Source: UBA7960 sp964348755 (GTDB lineage: Bacteria; Bacteroidota; Bacteroidia; Bacteroidales; UBA7960). From it: a stretch of DNA of 35,523 nucleotides. Positions 1 to 7,655 of this stretch are shown piece by piece. Under the pieces are notes generated by a model, which saw nothing but the letters and a program-made list of their open reading frames with translations, had not been told where the DNA came from and did not search any database. The position numbers were made by a program, and so were the translations under genes. Each line of letters starts with the position of its first letter. The stretch's first letter is position 1. The stretch covers positions 1 to 35,523 of the forward strand of contig CAYGDW010000024.1 of assembly GCA_964348755.1 (NCBI GenBank). Direction: 5' to 3'.

Positions 1-54
1 TCCTCCTTAGCTCAGTCGGTTAGAGTCCCGCACATGCGGGATTAATCAGAGGGT
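1..54 (+). pseudogene. tRNA-Asn relic carrying a palindrome in the anticodon arm
   Basis: The first 25 bases are identical to the 5' part of the intact tRNA-Asn at 76 (acceptor strand and D arm). The next 16 bases, 26-41, are the near-palindrome TCCCGCACATGCGGGA, in place of the 10 bases that form the 5' side of the anticodon stem in the real tRNA. The relic then returns to tRNA sequence (TTAATCAGAGGG) and stops matching at about 54, so the T arm and the 3' acceptor strand are missing. It cannot fold as a tRNA. The window begins exactly at the tRNA 5' end, so more of this array may lie to the left. Confidence 0.75.
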
Positions 55-75
55 AAGGGAGAAATAAGGAAACAC

Positions 76-149
76 TCCTCCTTAGCTCAGTCGGTTAGAG
101 CATCTGACTGTTAATCAGAGGGTCCCTGGTTCAAGTCCAGGAGGGGGAG
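76..149 (+). tRNA. tRNA-Asn (anticodon GTT)
   Basis: A complete 74-nt cloverleaf. The acceptor strand TCCTCCT (76-82) pairs with AGGGGGA (142-148) with one T-G wobble. The anticodon stem TCTGA/TCAGA encloses the loop CTGTTAA, giving anticodon GTT. The T stem CCTGG/CCAGG encloses TTCAAGT. The discriminator base is G149, as expected for tRNA-Asn, and CCA is not encoded. It is the only functional member of a local array of tRNA-Asn relics. A rho-independent terminator follows 8 bases later. Confidence 0.93.
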
Positions 150-156
150 CAAGAAA

Positions 157-183
157 AGGAGGCACAAGCGGCCTCCTTTTTTT
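157..183 (+). terminator. Rho-independent terminator after tRNA-Asn (repeat copy 1)
   Basis: A 7-bp stem AGGAGGC/GCCTCCT with a 7-nt loop runs directly into a run of seven T. It ends only 4 bases before the ATG of the first GIY-YIG gene, so the hairpin is effectively that gene's 5' leader. Confidence 0.8.
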
Positions 184-187
184 ATCT

Positions 188-490
188 ATGTACTACATTT
201 ATATTTTACGATCAAAAAACTTTGGCAAGTATTATGTTGGCTATACGGACCAACCCAGGCGCCGTATTTCTGAGCACAATACTTCTGACCACAATAATTT
301 TACTTCAAAATACAGACCATGGGAAATGGTAGCTCTTTTTGAGTGTGGAAAAAACCGGGCAATTGCAATGAAAATCGAAAAGTATATCAAAAAACAAAAA
401 AGCCGCACCCTGATTGAGAAAATGATTAATGGTCCTGAGTTATTCGGGGTGTTGGATCAGTTGGTTAGAGTCCCGCACGTGCGGGATTAA
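188..490 (+). CDS. Small GIY-YIG (URI-type) endonuclease domain protein, copy 1
   Basis: A 100-residue protein consisting of one GIY-YIG nuclease domain. YIYIL near the N-terminus and YYVGYT about ten residues later are the two name-giving strands, followed by the Arg-rich helix (PRRRISEHN) and a Glu in KIEKYIKKQ that fits the catalytic Glu of the fold. The family is the single-domain UvrC/URI-like group (COG2827 type), whose cellular role is poorly known. The last residues, LDQLVRVPHVRD, are not domain sequence: they are encoded by the adjacent tRNA-Asn relic and its palindrome, with the stop just past the palindrome. No Shine-Dalgarno site is visible and a terminator ends 4 bases before the ATG, so expression probably depends on read-through from the tRNA. 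Confidence 0.8.
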   Translation: MYYIYILRSKNFGKYYVGYTDQPRRRISEHNTSDHNNFTSKYRPWEMVALFECGKNRAIAMKIEKYIKKQKSRTLIEKMINGPELFGVLDQLVRVPHVRD

Positions 491-531
491 TCAGAGGGTC
501 CTCCCGCTGGTGCGGGATCCAGGAGGGGGAG
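455..531 (+). pseudogene. tRNA-Asn relic with palindromes in anticodon arm and T arm, copy 1
   Basis: Aligned to the intact tRNA, this keeps most of the D arm, the 3' side of the anticodon arm, and the 3' acceptor strand. CATCTGACTG is replaced by TCCCGCACGTGCGGGA (471-486) and CTGGTTCAAG by TCCCGCTGGTGCGGGA (502-517). Both replacements exchange 10 bases for 16 and share the TCCCGC/GCGGGA arms. The 5' acceptor strand is lost because the GIY-YIG gene runs into this region. Confidence 0.75.
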
Positions 532-538
532 CAAGAAA

Positions 539-565
539 AGGAGGCACAAGCGGCCTCCTTTTTTT
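539..565 (+). terminator. Rho-independent terminator (repeat copy 2)
   Basis: Exact second copy of the AGGAGGC/GCCTCCT hairpin with T run, here following a tRNA relic rather than a working tRNA and again ending 4 bases before a GIY-YIG start codon. Confidence 0.75.
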
Positions 566-569
566 ATCT

Positions 570-872
570 ATGTACTACATTTATATTTTACGATCAAAAA
601 ACTTTGGCAAGTATTATGTTGGCTATACGGACCAACCCAGGCGCCGTATTTCTGAGCACAATACTTCTGACCACAATAATTTTACTTCAAAATACAGACC
701 ATGGGAAATGGTAGCTCTTTTTGAGTGTGGAAAAAACCGGGCAATTGCAATGAAAATCGAAAAGTATATCAAAAAACAAAAAAGCCGCACCCTGATTGAG
801 AAAATGATTAATGGTCCTGAGTTATTCGGGGTGTTGGATCAGTTGGTTAGAGTCCCGCACGTGCGGGATTAA
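570..872 (+). CDS. Small GIY-YIG (URI-type) endonuclease domain protein, copy 2
   Basis: Identical in sequence to the 188-490 gene. The frame is open further upstream, back to 429, but that stretch reads through the tRNA relic and the terminator and is not domain sequence, so the ATG at 570, equivalent to the first copy, is the start. It again ends in VRVPHVRD encoded by the downstream tRNA relic and palindrome. Perfect identity means either a very recent duplication, gene conversion, or an assembly artefact near a contig edge. Confidence 0.75.
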   Translation: MYYIYILRSKNFGKYYVGYTDQPRRRISEHNTSDHNNFTSKYRPWEMVALFECGKNRAIAMKIEKYIKKQKSRTLIEKMINGPELFGVLDQLVRVPHVRD

Positions 873-913
873 TCAGAGGGTCCTCCCGCTGGTGCGGGAT
901 CCAGGAGGGGGAG
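837..913 (+). pseudogene. tRNA-Asn relic with palindromes in anticodon arm and T arm, copy 2
   Basis: Second copy of the tRNA relic, with palindromes at 853-868 and 884-899. It ends in the tRNA 3' acceptor strand at 913 and is followed by unrelated A+T-rich sequence without the terminator seen in the other units. This is the right-hand end of the array. Confidence 0.75.
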
Positions 914-1154
914 CAGCTAATGCAATTATATGCCCTGTAAATCAATTGATTGCAGGCTTTATATTTTGTTATAAAACCAATGGGTAGCCCGTCAGTGCTG
1001 CAGGTTTTTCGTTCCTAAAAAACCCTGGATTGTTATTATAAACCCGGCAACCAACCGGTTACATTATCATAAGCAAGCCAATTGAACTTTTTGTTATACT
1101 TTTATACCATCTTTTATATCGTTTGTATTTTTATATTTTACAATACTTATATTC

Positions 1155-1403
1155 ATGAAAAATAAAAGCTCAAGCCGGCTGGTTGCTGTATCAGCAGGCA
1201 CATACAGCCAGGCCACCATGATTCAGCTTATTCTAGAAAATGAAGGGATAAAAACCTCTCTGAAAGATGAGTTTTTGGGCACTATTGCCCCGCACATCAC
1301 TGCCCCGGGCGGTGCCGGCCCGGTAAAGGTTCTAGTATTGGAAGAAGACTTACAGCGCGCCCTCGAAATAATGAAAGAGGTAGAGAAGTCCGGAAAGTTA
1401 TAG
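1155..1403 (+). CDS. DUF2007-like putative signal-transducing protein
   Basis: An 82-residue cytoplasmic protein without signal peptide or membrane segment. The pattern is that of DUF2007: an N-terminal beta strand, a helix beginning QATMIQLILENEGI, a central loop with conserved Gly/Pro (TAPGGAGPVKVLV), and a C-terminal helix after EEDLQRALEIM. The fold resembles a small ferredoxin-like or PII-like regulator, but no function is established for the family. The gene stands alone between the tRNA relic array and a decayed ATPase gene, with A+T-rich flanks and no clear Shine-Dalgarno site. Confidence 0.72.
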   Translation: MKNKSSSRLVAVSAGTYSQATMIQLILENEGIKTSLKDEFLGTIAPHITAPGGAGPVKVLVLEEDLQRALEIMKEVEKSGKL

Positions 1404-1591
1404 CACCCTTTGCTTTTCTGAGAAGTTTTCAACATATTAATAAGTAATCCCAAAACGGGCCGAAATTTATTTTTTAGCCTGTATTTTTGCATTATACAAT
1501 CCTTTTAACTGGTTAAAGCGTAGCATATATCATATATGCCGGCCATTTTTTTGCAGTAATGGCTTAGCTGAACCTGCAATCGGAAGTAACC

Positions 1592-3064
1592 ATGGATATG
1601 CTGGCCAGGTTTTTCAAAAGCAAGGTGGTACGAGCGCTTTCACTTTAAGCTCATATTGAGGTGCTGGAAGCCTGTTCGCTTTTAAAACGCAACTCCAACG
1701 TCTCCAAACGCAAGTAAACTTATCGCGACATATCTTTTTGTGTCCCGAAAAATGTGATGGAAACCTTACGGATCGGCAATCAGTTTTTCCTTAAAATCAA
1801 TAGCAAGATGAGTTTTCCTGCTTTGCTCGGTTACATGGAACAGCTGCTGGCCGAACGCGAAGAGGGCAGCCTGAAAGCGGTGCAGCTAATTCGCGAAACT
1901 GAGGAGCTGCGGACCCTGAACCGAAAATTGCCCTTTATACACTACCTGAATTCCAACCTCAACCATGCCAGCAGCAAGGTTGTGGCTCTTTGCCTGGCAA
2001 TGAATTACCTAAACAGAAAATGTAAACCGCTCCCCATTATTTCTCCGACATCCTGTTTGAACGGTTTAGCGACCAGATCGATTTAACAAGTAATGTGTAT
2101 GAAGGCCGGCACGAACTGGTTGCCAAAGGGGTGGCAAAACTCAGCGCAGGAGGGCGCCATGAAGACCGAACACTTAACCTGAGCGCTGAGGCCCTGCGCT
2201 TACTTTTTGTCGATTTCCCATCTCAGGCAGAACAGGAAAACACCCATGAAGGCCTGGTATCGCACTGGTAGATAAAGGGAAAAACGCTATTTTCAACCAG
2301 AAAGTGGCTGAACGCATCAATATTCATGAAAAAATGCTGGATGCGAAGCAATATCAGTTATTTTTGGAGGAAGCCAAAAAAAAACAAAATGAATCCGGGC
2401 ATCACGGATATTTTCTTTGGACAGCCCGGCACTGGAAAAACTGAGCTGGTGCTTCAGATGGCAAAAAAGTAGCACCGAAACCTGATGATGGTTGACCTGA
2501 GCGAAACGAAAAGCAAGTGGGATGGCGAAAGCGAGAAACAGGTTAAAGGCATCTTCGATAATTACCGCGAGTTACTCCAATGCACTTTCCCCGAACCCAT
2601 ATTATTCATAAACGAAGCCGACGGGCTGCTTTTGCAGCGTTTGAATATCGGCAAAGCCTCCTGTAATATTTCGCATACCCATAACCGGATACAAAATATT
2701 CTGCTTCAGGAGCTTGAGAGGTTCAAAGGCATTCTGATTGCCACCACCAACCTTACCGACAACCTCGACAAGGCCTTTGAGCAGCGATTCCTTCTGAAAA
2801 TCGACTTCCCCAGGCCCGATGCCATGGTACGACAGCAAATATGGCTCAGCAAGCTACCCGAACTTAATCCCTAAATGGTAGCAACCCTTGCCCGGAAGTT
2901 TAATTTTACAGGCGGACAAATTGAAAATCAGGTAAAACAATTGATTATTTAAAGAATTTGGCCCATGTACCGATTTGATGCAAGCCCTGGTTGCCTCCTG
3001 CCAAAAAGAAACTGGTTTTGCTATTAATAAACCAATCGGGTTTAAACAGCAAAACCTTTTGTAG
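1592..3064 (+). pseudogene. Decayed AAA+ ATPase gene
   Basis: Assembling the three frames gives a recognisable AAA+ ATPase. There is an N-terminal helical region (about 1592-2030), a middle region reading HYFSDILFERFSDQIDL and ELVAKGVAKLSAGG, then the ATPase core: Walker A GQPGTGKTE (about 2419-2445), SETKSKW, Walker B PILFINEAD (about 2599-2625), sensor 1 ATTN, the arginine-finger region FEQRFLLKIDF, and the C-terminal lid LARKFNFTGGQIENQVKQ. Lesions include stop codons TAA at about 1646 and 1706, TAG at 2470 and TAA at 2872, a frame change near 2030, another at the nine-A run near 2376-2384, and a last one near 2955 before the tail ends at TAG 3062-3064. No fragment is likely to work. A -7-like TATTTTTG at 1482-1489 may be its old promoter. 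Confidence 0.82.
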
Positions 3065-3213
3065 TTAAACAACAACAGGCGCAACCAATGCCCGGAAAAG
3101 CAATTTATTCAGGCAGGTAACTATTCTAAGCGAAAGCCAGCAAAGACAGAACTAAATGTTTGATCCTGGTTCAGATTTATGCTTCATTAAGAAAGTATTA
3201 CCTGGCTTTTAAT

Positions 3214-3221
3214 TAATTTTG
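3214..3221 (+). promoter_or_regulatory. Candidate -7 promoter box before dut
   Basis: TAATTTTG matches the Bacteroidetes -7 consensus TAnnTTTG, 40 bases before the dut start. No good -33 TTG is seen at the usual distance, so this is tentative. Confidence 0.35.
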
Positions 3222-3261
3222 TGGCAAACCGAATTCAAAACAGGCTGTTTAATCAAACTAA

Positions 3262-3696
3262 ATGGAAGTTAGAATAGTAAATTTGTCGGGCAACCCGCTG
3301 CCAGCCTACGAAACGGCTTTTTCGGCAGGAATGGATCTGCGGGCCAGCCTTGAAGCACCCGTTGTATTAAAATCCCTTGAGCGTGCTTTGGTAAGCACTG
3401 GTGTTTTTATTGAGTTGCCCGAAGGATACGAGGCACAGGTACGTCCGCGAAGTGGCCTGGCTGCAAAACACGGCATAACTGTGCTTAACACACCAGGCAC
3501 AATTGATGCCGACTACAGGGGCGAAATCAAAGTTATTATTGTTAACCTATCGCCCGAGGAATTTACAATCCAAAGTGGCGACCGAATTGCCCAAATGATA
3601 ATTGCCCGTCACGAAAGGGTTACGTTGGTTCGAGCCGAAAAACTTAACAATACACAAAGGGGTAGTGGCGGATTCGGACATACCGGTACCAAATAA
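3262..3696 (+). CDS. dut: Deoxyuridine 5'-triphosphate nucleotidohydrolase (dUTPase)
   Basis: Hydrolyses dUTP to dUMP and pyrophosphate, keeping uracil out of DNA and supplying dUMP for thymidylate synthesis. At 144 residues it has the normal length of a trimeric dUTPase and all five family motifs: I MDLRA (24-28), II RPRSGLA (61-67), III GTIDADYRGEI (79-89, with the catalytic Asp and the uracil-binding Tyr), IV RIAQMII (108-114), and V RGSGGFGHTG (133-142). The gene leads a plus-strand block of envelope genes; the following TPR gene starts 99 bases downstream. In Bacteroidetes as I recall them, dut commonly sits beside this TPR / DUF4292 / EnvC group. Confidence 0.95.
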   Translation: MEVRIVNLSGNPLPAYETAFSAGMDLRASLEAPVVLKSLERALVSTGVFIELPEGYEAQVRPRSGLAAKHGITVLNTPGTIDADYRGEIKVIIVNLSPEEFTIQSGDRIAQMIIARHERVTLVRAEKLNNTQRGSGGFGHTGTK

Positions 3697-3795
3697 TTGA
3701 AGCCCGCCTGCAATCAATAACCGGCAAATCCGTTTTTTAAAAACAGAAGCAGTTAAAAAATTGACCTGCTCCTCTCAAATAAAAATGAACCATTA

Positions 3796-5550
3796 ATGAA
3801 GAGTATCATTTCCCCGAAAATATTCGTTCTGTCTCTTGCTTTGTGGGTGGGATCGGTCTCATGCAAAACGACCAAGGCGCCTTTAGCAACCCCAACTGAG
3901 CACATTGTTCGGACCCATGTAAGCGATCGCGACCGGCTCGAAAGCACAGCCCTTTTAATTGATGGATCACGGCATAAAATGCTTGGGAACTGGGCGCAAG
4001 CTGTAGTTCTGTTTTATAATGCAACAAACAAAGACCCATTCAACGATGCGGCTCTGTTTGAACTCGCCAAGGCGCATGCCATGCAAGGCCAATTTGAAGA
4101 TGCACTCCAGTATGCAAAAAGGGCGGTTGAAATAGACCCCAATAACACTTTTTACCTTACTGTGCTGGCCGACATATACACCCTATCGAACCAAGTAGAG
4201 TCGGCAGTAGAAATTTACCGGCGACTGACAACCCTTCATCCTCAGCGCCTCGACTTTTTATCGAGCCTGGCCAATACCTACATTTATAACAAACAAATGG
4301 CTGAAGCCCTGCAGGTATTTAACCGAATAGAAAGCATTATAGGGTTTTCGGAGGAGGTTTCGCTGCAAAAGCAAAGAATACTTATTGACCTTGGCCGCAC
4401 CGATGAAGCCATAGCAGAAGCTGAGAAAATAGTGGCCTTGTTTCCGGGCGAAAACCTGTTTGCCGAAATGCTCGGAGAGCTTTATATGGAGACAGGTAAG
4501 CCAGAAAAGGCAAGAGCGCTTTTTGAAAAGATGCTCGAAACAAACCCCGAAAGCCCCGTTGCCAATCTGATGCTTGCCGACTACTTTCAGTCGCGCGGCG
4601 AAACCGACAAAGCCTTCGGATTGCTAAAAATAGCCTTTAAGAGCCCCGAACTCAATACCGAAGGCAAGGGACGCATACTTTACACTTTTTATAACCTTTC
4701 ACAACAAAACCCTTTATATCTCGAACAGGCACTTGAACTTTGTCTTATACTTATTGAACTGCACCCTGAGCAGGCCGAGCCTTACCTTATTTACGGCGAT
4801 TTTCTGGCCCGTGAAGAACGCCTGACTGAGGCCCGCGAACAGTTTTTAATGGCCGCCAAAATTGACCCTTCTAAAGTGGAAGTATGGCAACAAATACTGA
4901 TTATTGACAACAGCCTTGAACAATACGAAGCTATGCTGGCACATTCAAACAGAGCGCTGGAGCATTTCTTTGAGCACCCCATTTTGTTTCTGTTTAACGG
5001 CTTGGCAAATTTGCAACTTAAAAACTACCGCGATGCGGCCTCTTCATTAGAGGCCGGCGCAGTATTGGCTCAAAACGATACGGTACTTATGGTGCAATTT
5101 TACTCAATGTTGGGAGACACTTACCATTACCTGAACGACCCCCGGCGCAGCGATCAGAGTTATGAAAAAGCGCTGAGGCTTGACCCGAAAAACGCCACTG
5201 TGCTTAATAATTTTGCATATCACCTTTCCGTAAGAAAGCATCGACTGCCCGATGCCGAGCTTATGGCCACTGAAGCCAATAGACTGAGCCCTGGGGTTTC
5301 GGCCTATCAGGACACCCTTGGCTGGGTATATTATCAACTTGGGCGCTACATCGAAGCCCGCGAATGGATTGGCAAAGCCGTTGAAAACGCTGAAAAACCA
5401 AGCGGAACCGTACTCGAACACTATGGAGATGTGCTTTACAAGCTCAGCCTGGCCGATGAGGCTTTGCAGTTTTGGCAAAAAGCCCTTGAAGCAGGCGATG
5501 CTTCTGACTTGTTGCCAAAAAAAATCAAAGACCGTAAATTGTATGAATAA
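3796..5550 (+). CDS. Tetratricopeptide-repeat lipoprotein
   Basis: A 584-residue TPR protein with an N-terminal lipoprotein signal: a basic start (MKSIISPK), a hydrophobic stretch and the lipobox SVSC, with Cys at residue 24. From about residue 55 to the C-terminus it is a chain of TPR units; clear examples are DAALFELAKAHAMQGQFEDA, AVEIYRRLTTLHP, ALQVFNRIE, PEKARALFEKML, SYEKALRLDPKNATVLNNFAY and LGWVYYQLGRYIEAREWI. It is probably anchored in the periplasm or outer membrane as an assembly or scaffold protein; no partner is known from the sequence. The stop overlaps the start of the next gene (ATG at 5543), so the two are likely co-translated. Confidence 0.88.
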   Translation: MKSIISPKIFVLSLALWVGSVSCKTTKAPLATPTEHIVRTHVSDRDRLESTALLIDGSRHKMLGNWAQAVVLFYNATNKDPFNDAALFELAKAHAMQGQFEDALQYAKRAVEIDPNNTFYLTVLADIYTLSNQVESAVEIYRRLTTLHPQRLDFLSSLANTYIYNKQMAEALQVFNRIESIIGFSEEVSLQKQRILIDLGRTDEAIAEAEKIVALFPGENLFAEMLGELYMETGKPEKARALFEKMLETNPESPVANLMLADYFQSRGETDKAFGLLKIAFKSPELNTEGKGRILYTFYNLSQQNPLYLEQALELCLILIELHPEQAEPYLIYGDFLAREERLTEAREQFLMAAKIDPSKVEVWQQILIIDNSLEQYEAMLAHSNRALEHFFEHPILFLFNGLANLQLKNYRDAASSLEAGAVLAQNDTVLMVQFYSMLGDTYHYLNDPRRSDQSYEKALRLDPKNATVLNNFAYHLSVRKHRLPDAELMATEANRLSPGVSAYQDTLGWVYYQLGRYIEAREWIGKAVENAEKPSGTVLEHYGDVLYKLSLADEALQFWQKALEAGDASDLLPKKIKDRKLYE

Positions 5551-6352
5551 GAGGGGTTTAATTTTTTTGGTTATGCTGCTCGTGGCCGCAGGCGCTTTTC
5601 AGGCATGCAAACCCCGGCGCGACATTACCCCTGCCATAGGTGACCTGCTGAAATCGCCCGACAGGGCTTTAAGGGCTATGCATTCGAACCATGCAAACTT
5701 TAACTTTTATTCAACCCGGTTTTCTGGAACCGCAATTTGGGAAAACAACTCGTATATTATTAGCGGAAGCATAAGAATACAAAAAAACCAGGCCATTTAC
5801 ATTTCAGTAACTCCCTTTTTGGGTATTGAGGTGGCCAGGTTGCTGGTAACCCCCGATACGGTGAAGTTTTTAAACCGGCTTGAGTCTTCTTTTTTTGTTG
5901 GCGACATCGGTTTTTTAAACAATATGCTTGGCACCGACCTCGATTTTTTTATGTTACAGGCAATCCTTACCGGAAACGACTTTGAGCATTTTACAACCGA
6001 CAATTTCCGCGTTGCCAATGACCGCGACATGTTGCTGCTTAGCTCTTCAACACGACACCGGCATACCAGCCGCAACGCGCCATCAATTGAACACAGCCTT
6101 TGGATTGACCCCAGCACCTACAGGATAAGACAAAGCATTGCATTCGACCCGAGTGAGAAGAGAATGATAAGGGTTGATTACCTAAATTTTGAGCAAATTG
6201 AAGGGCAATTGTTTCCTAACAACATTGTTTTACTTTTTACCGATGCCGGCAGCAGGGCAGAGCTAAGCTATAGAACAAGCAAAACCAGCCTGAACAGCCC
6301 ACTCGATTTTTCCTTTTCAATCCCCACAAGGTATAAACCCATCGACTTTTGA
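5543..6352 (+). CDS. DUF4292 family lipoprotein
   Basis: A 269-residue protein. The start chosen is ATG 5543, inside the last codons of the TPR gene; the frame is open upstream, but only from 5543 does the protein begin with a signal sequence (MNKRGLIFLVMLLVAAG) ending in QAC, a plausible lipidated Cys. The rest fits DUF4292: a beta-rich domain with FSGTAIWE, ISGSIRIQKNQAIYISVTPFLGIEVARLLVTPDTV and FFVGDIGFLNN, resembling the LolA/LolB-like fold of outer-membrane lipoprotein carriers. A role in outer-membrane lipid or lipoprotein handling is inference only. The gene overlaps the preceding TPR gene by 8 bases and abuts the following EnvC-like gene. Confidence 0.83.
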   Translation: MNKRGLIFLVMLLVAAGAFQACKPRRDITPAIGDLLKSPDRALRAMHSNHANFNFYSTRFSGTAIWENNSYIISGSIRIQKNQAIYISVTPFLGIEVARLLVTPDTVKFLNRLESSFFVGDIGFLNNMLGTDLDFFMLQAILTGNDFEHFTTDNFRVANDRDMLLLSSSTRHRHTSRNAPSIEHSLWIDPSTYRIRQSIAFDPSEKRMIRVDYLNFEQIEGQLFPNNIVLLFTDAGSRAELSYRTSKTSLNSPLDFSFSIPTRYKPIDF

Positions 6353-6369
6353 GCAGGCTGTTGAAATAC

Positions 6370-7620
6370 ATGGCGCGCTGCAATGCCAGGTTAAAACCAT
6401 GGTATTCATTGATTGTGCTTGCCGGGCTGTTTTTGCCCGCCACCCTAGCTGCCCAAACCCAAAGCCGCGAAGCCCTTGAGCGAAACAAACAAAATATTGA
6501 ACGCGAAATACGCCTGATAAACGACATGCTTCAGCAAACCAGAAAATCGGCCGAGCTTAGCATGAACCATCTGGTAATGCTCAATGCGCAAATTGTTCAG
6601 CGCGAGAACCTTGTTAGGGCAATTGGAAACGAAATAAACCAGATAAACAGGCGTATTAACCAACAGAACCAAAATATTCAGGAGCTAACGCGCGATTTGG
6701 AAGAGTTGCGGCAATCGTATGCAAAAATGGTGCAGTACACCTGGCTTACACGCAACAACTACCAACGCATCGCATTTTTGTTCTCCTCAAAAAGTTTCAA
6801 CCAGGCCTTCAAGCGGCTGCGTTACTTGCAAGAGTATGCACGACACAGACAACTTCAGGCCGAAAAAATTGTACAAACCCAGGACACCCTTAAGGTGGAG
6901 GTAGGACGCCTTGAAGAGCAAAAGCGACAGCAGTTAAGCCTTCGCAACGAGCAGCAGCAGGCCATGAACGACCTGAACCGCGAAAAATCAGAACAGGATC
7001 AAGCCATTAGCCAACTCAGAAAAAGAGAGCGGGATTTAATGCAACGGTTGCAGCAGCAGGAAAGGGCGCGCCAGGAGCTGCAACGAAACATCGAACGCAT
7101 TATTGCCGAAGAACGCCGCCGCTCGCAAGAGCAAGCACGTGCTGCAGGGCGGCCCGTTACCCCCGGAACATTTGCCCTTACCCCAGAAGAACAACTACTT
7201 TCAAACAATTTTGCCGGCAACCGGGGCAAGCTGCCGTGGCCTGTTGAGCGTGGAGTTATTACAGGAACCTTCGGCGAACAACCGCACCCGGTATTGCGAA
7301 ACATAAAAATTGTAAACAACGGCATTGATATTGCCACCGTGCCAGGAGCAAAAGCCAGGGCAATATTCGATGGTACCGTATCGAGAGTCATTACAATACC
7401 TGGAGCTCATTATGCCGTAATTGTGAGGCATGGCGAGTATCTTACAGTTTATTCGAACCTTGCTCAGGTAAATGTTAAAAATGGCGACAAAGTAAGTATT
7501 CGACAGGATATTGGTAGTGTGGCAACCGACAACCGTGACGGCAAGACCCATTTGCACCTCGAAATTTGGAGAGGAAACGAAAAATTAAACCCAGCTGTTT
7601 GGATTGCCCAACAGAGATAA
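6370..7620 (+). CDS. envC: EnvC-like murein hydrolase activator (degenerate LytM/M23 domain)
   Basis: About 416 residues: signal peptide (hydrophobic core SLIVLAGLFLPATLA, cleavage near AAQ), a long coiled coil over roughly residues 30-260 rich in Gln, Glu and Arg, and a C-terminal M23/LytM domain (GVITGTFGEQPHPVL to LNPAVWI). The zinc site is incomplete: the usual His of HxGxD is Asn (NNGID), while Asp and the HLHLE pair remain. That fits EnvC-type proteins, which activate N-acetylmuramoyl-L-alanine amidases at the division site rather than cutting peptidoglycan themselves. An alternative TTG start at 6349 overlaps the stop of the DUF4292 gene and would add seven residues; ATG 6370 is preferred for its cleaner signal peptide. 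Confidence 0.85.
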   Translation: MARCNARLKPWYSLIVLAGLFLPATLAAQTQSREALERNKQNIEREIRLINDMLQQTRKSAELSMNHLVMLNAQIVQRENLVRAIGNEINQINRRINQQNQNIQELTRDLEELRQSYAKMVQYTWLTRNNYQRIAFLFSSKSFNQAFKRLRYLQEYARHRQLQAEKIVQTQDTLKVEVGRLEEQKRQQLSLRNEQQQAMNDLNREKSEQDQAISQLRKRERDLMQRLQQQERARQELQRNIERIIAEERRRSQEQARAAGRPVTPGTFALTPEEQLLSNNFAGNRGKLPWPVERGVITGTFGEQPHPVLRNIKIVNNGIDIATVPGAKARAIFDGTVSRVITIPGAHYAVIVRHGEYLTVYSNLAQVNVKNGDKVSIRQDIGSVATDNRDGKTHLHLEIWRGNEKLNPAVWIAQQR

Positions 7621-7655
7621 TTTTTACCCGGAAAGGGATTTGCACACTTTTTTTT

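Larger units (their letters stand above)
136..517 (+). repeat. 382-bp tandem direct repeat, copy 1
   Basis: This unit contains the 3' end of a tRNA-Asn, a terminator, a GIY-YIG gene, and a tRNA-Asn relic with a palindrome in the anticodon arm (471-486, TCCCGCACGTGCGGGA) and another in the T arm (502-517, TCCCGCTGGTGCGGGA). By eye it is identical to the following copy. The junction falls in the tRNA T arm, so each unit ends by regenerating the tRNA 3' terminus. Confidence 0.9.
518..899 (+). repeat. 382-bp tandem direct repeat, copy 2
   Basis: Same content and same sequence by eye as copy 1, offset by exactly 382 bases. A third, partial repeat (the tRNA 3' end, 900-915) closes the array, after which the sequence diverges. 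Confidence 0.9.

Noticed and set aside
429..569. Upstream extension of the second GIY-YIG reading frame
   Set aside because: It translates tRNA relic, palindrome and terminator DNA; the copy 1 gene starts at the equivalent ATG.
5104..5478. Minus-strand ORF opposite the TPR gene, and similar long antisense frames elsewhere (for example 9786-10469, 7464-8012, 14268-14837)
   Set aside because: They lie entirely within well-supported genes on the other strand and show no protein family features.
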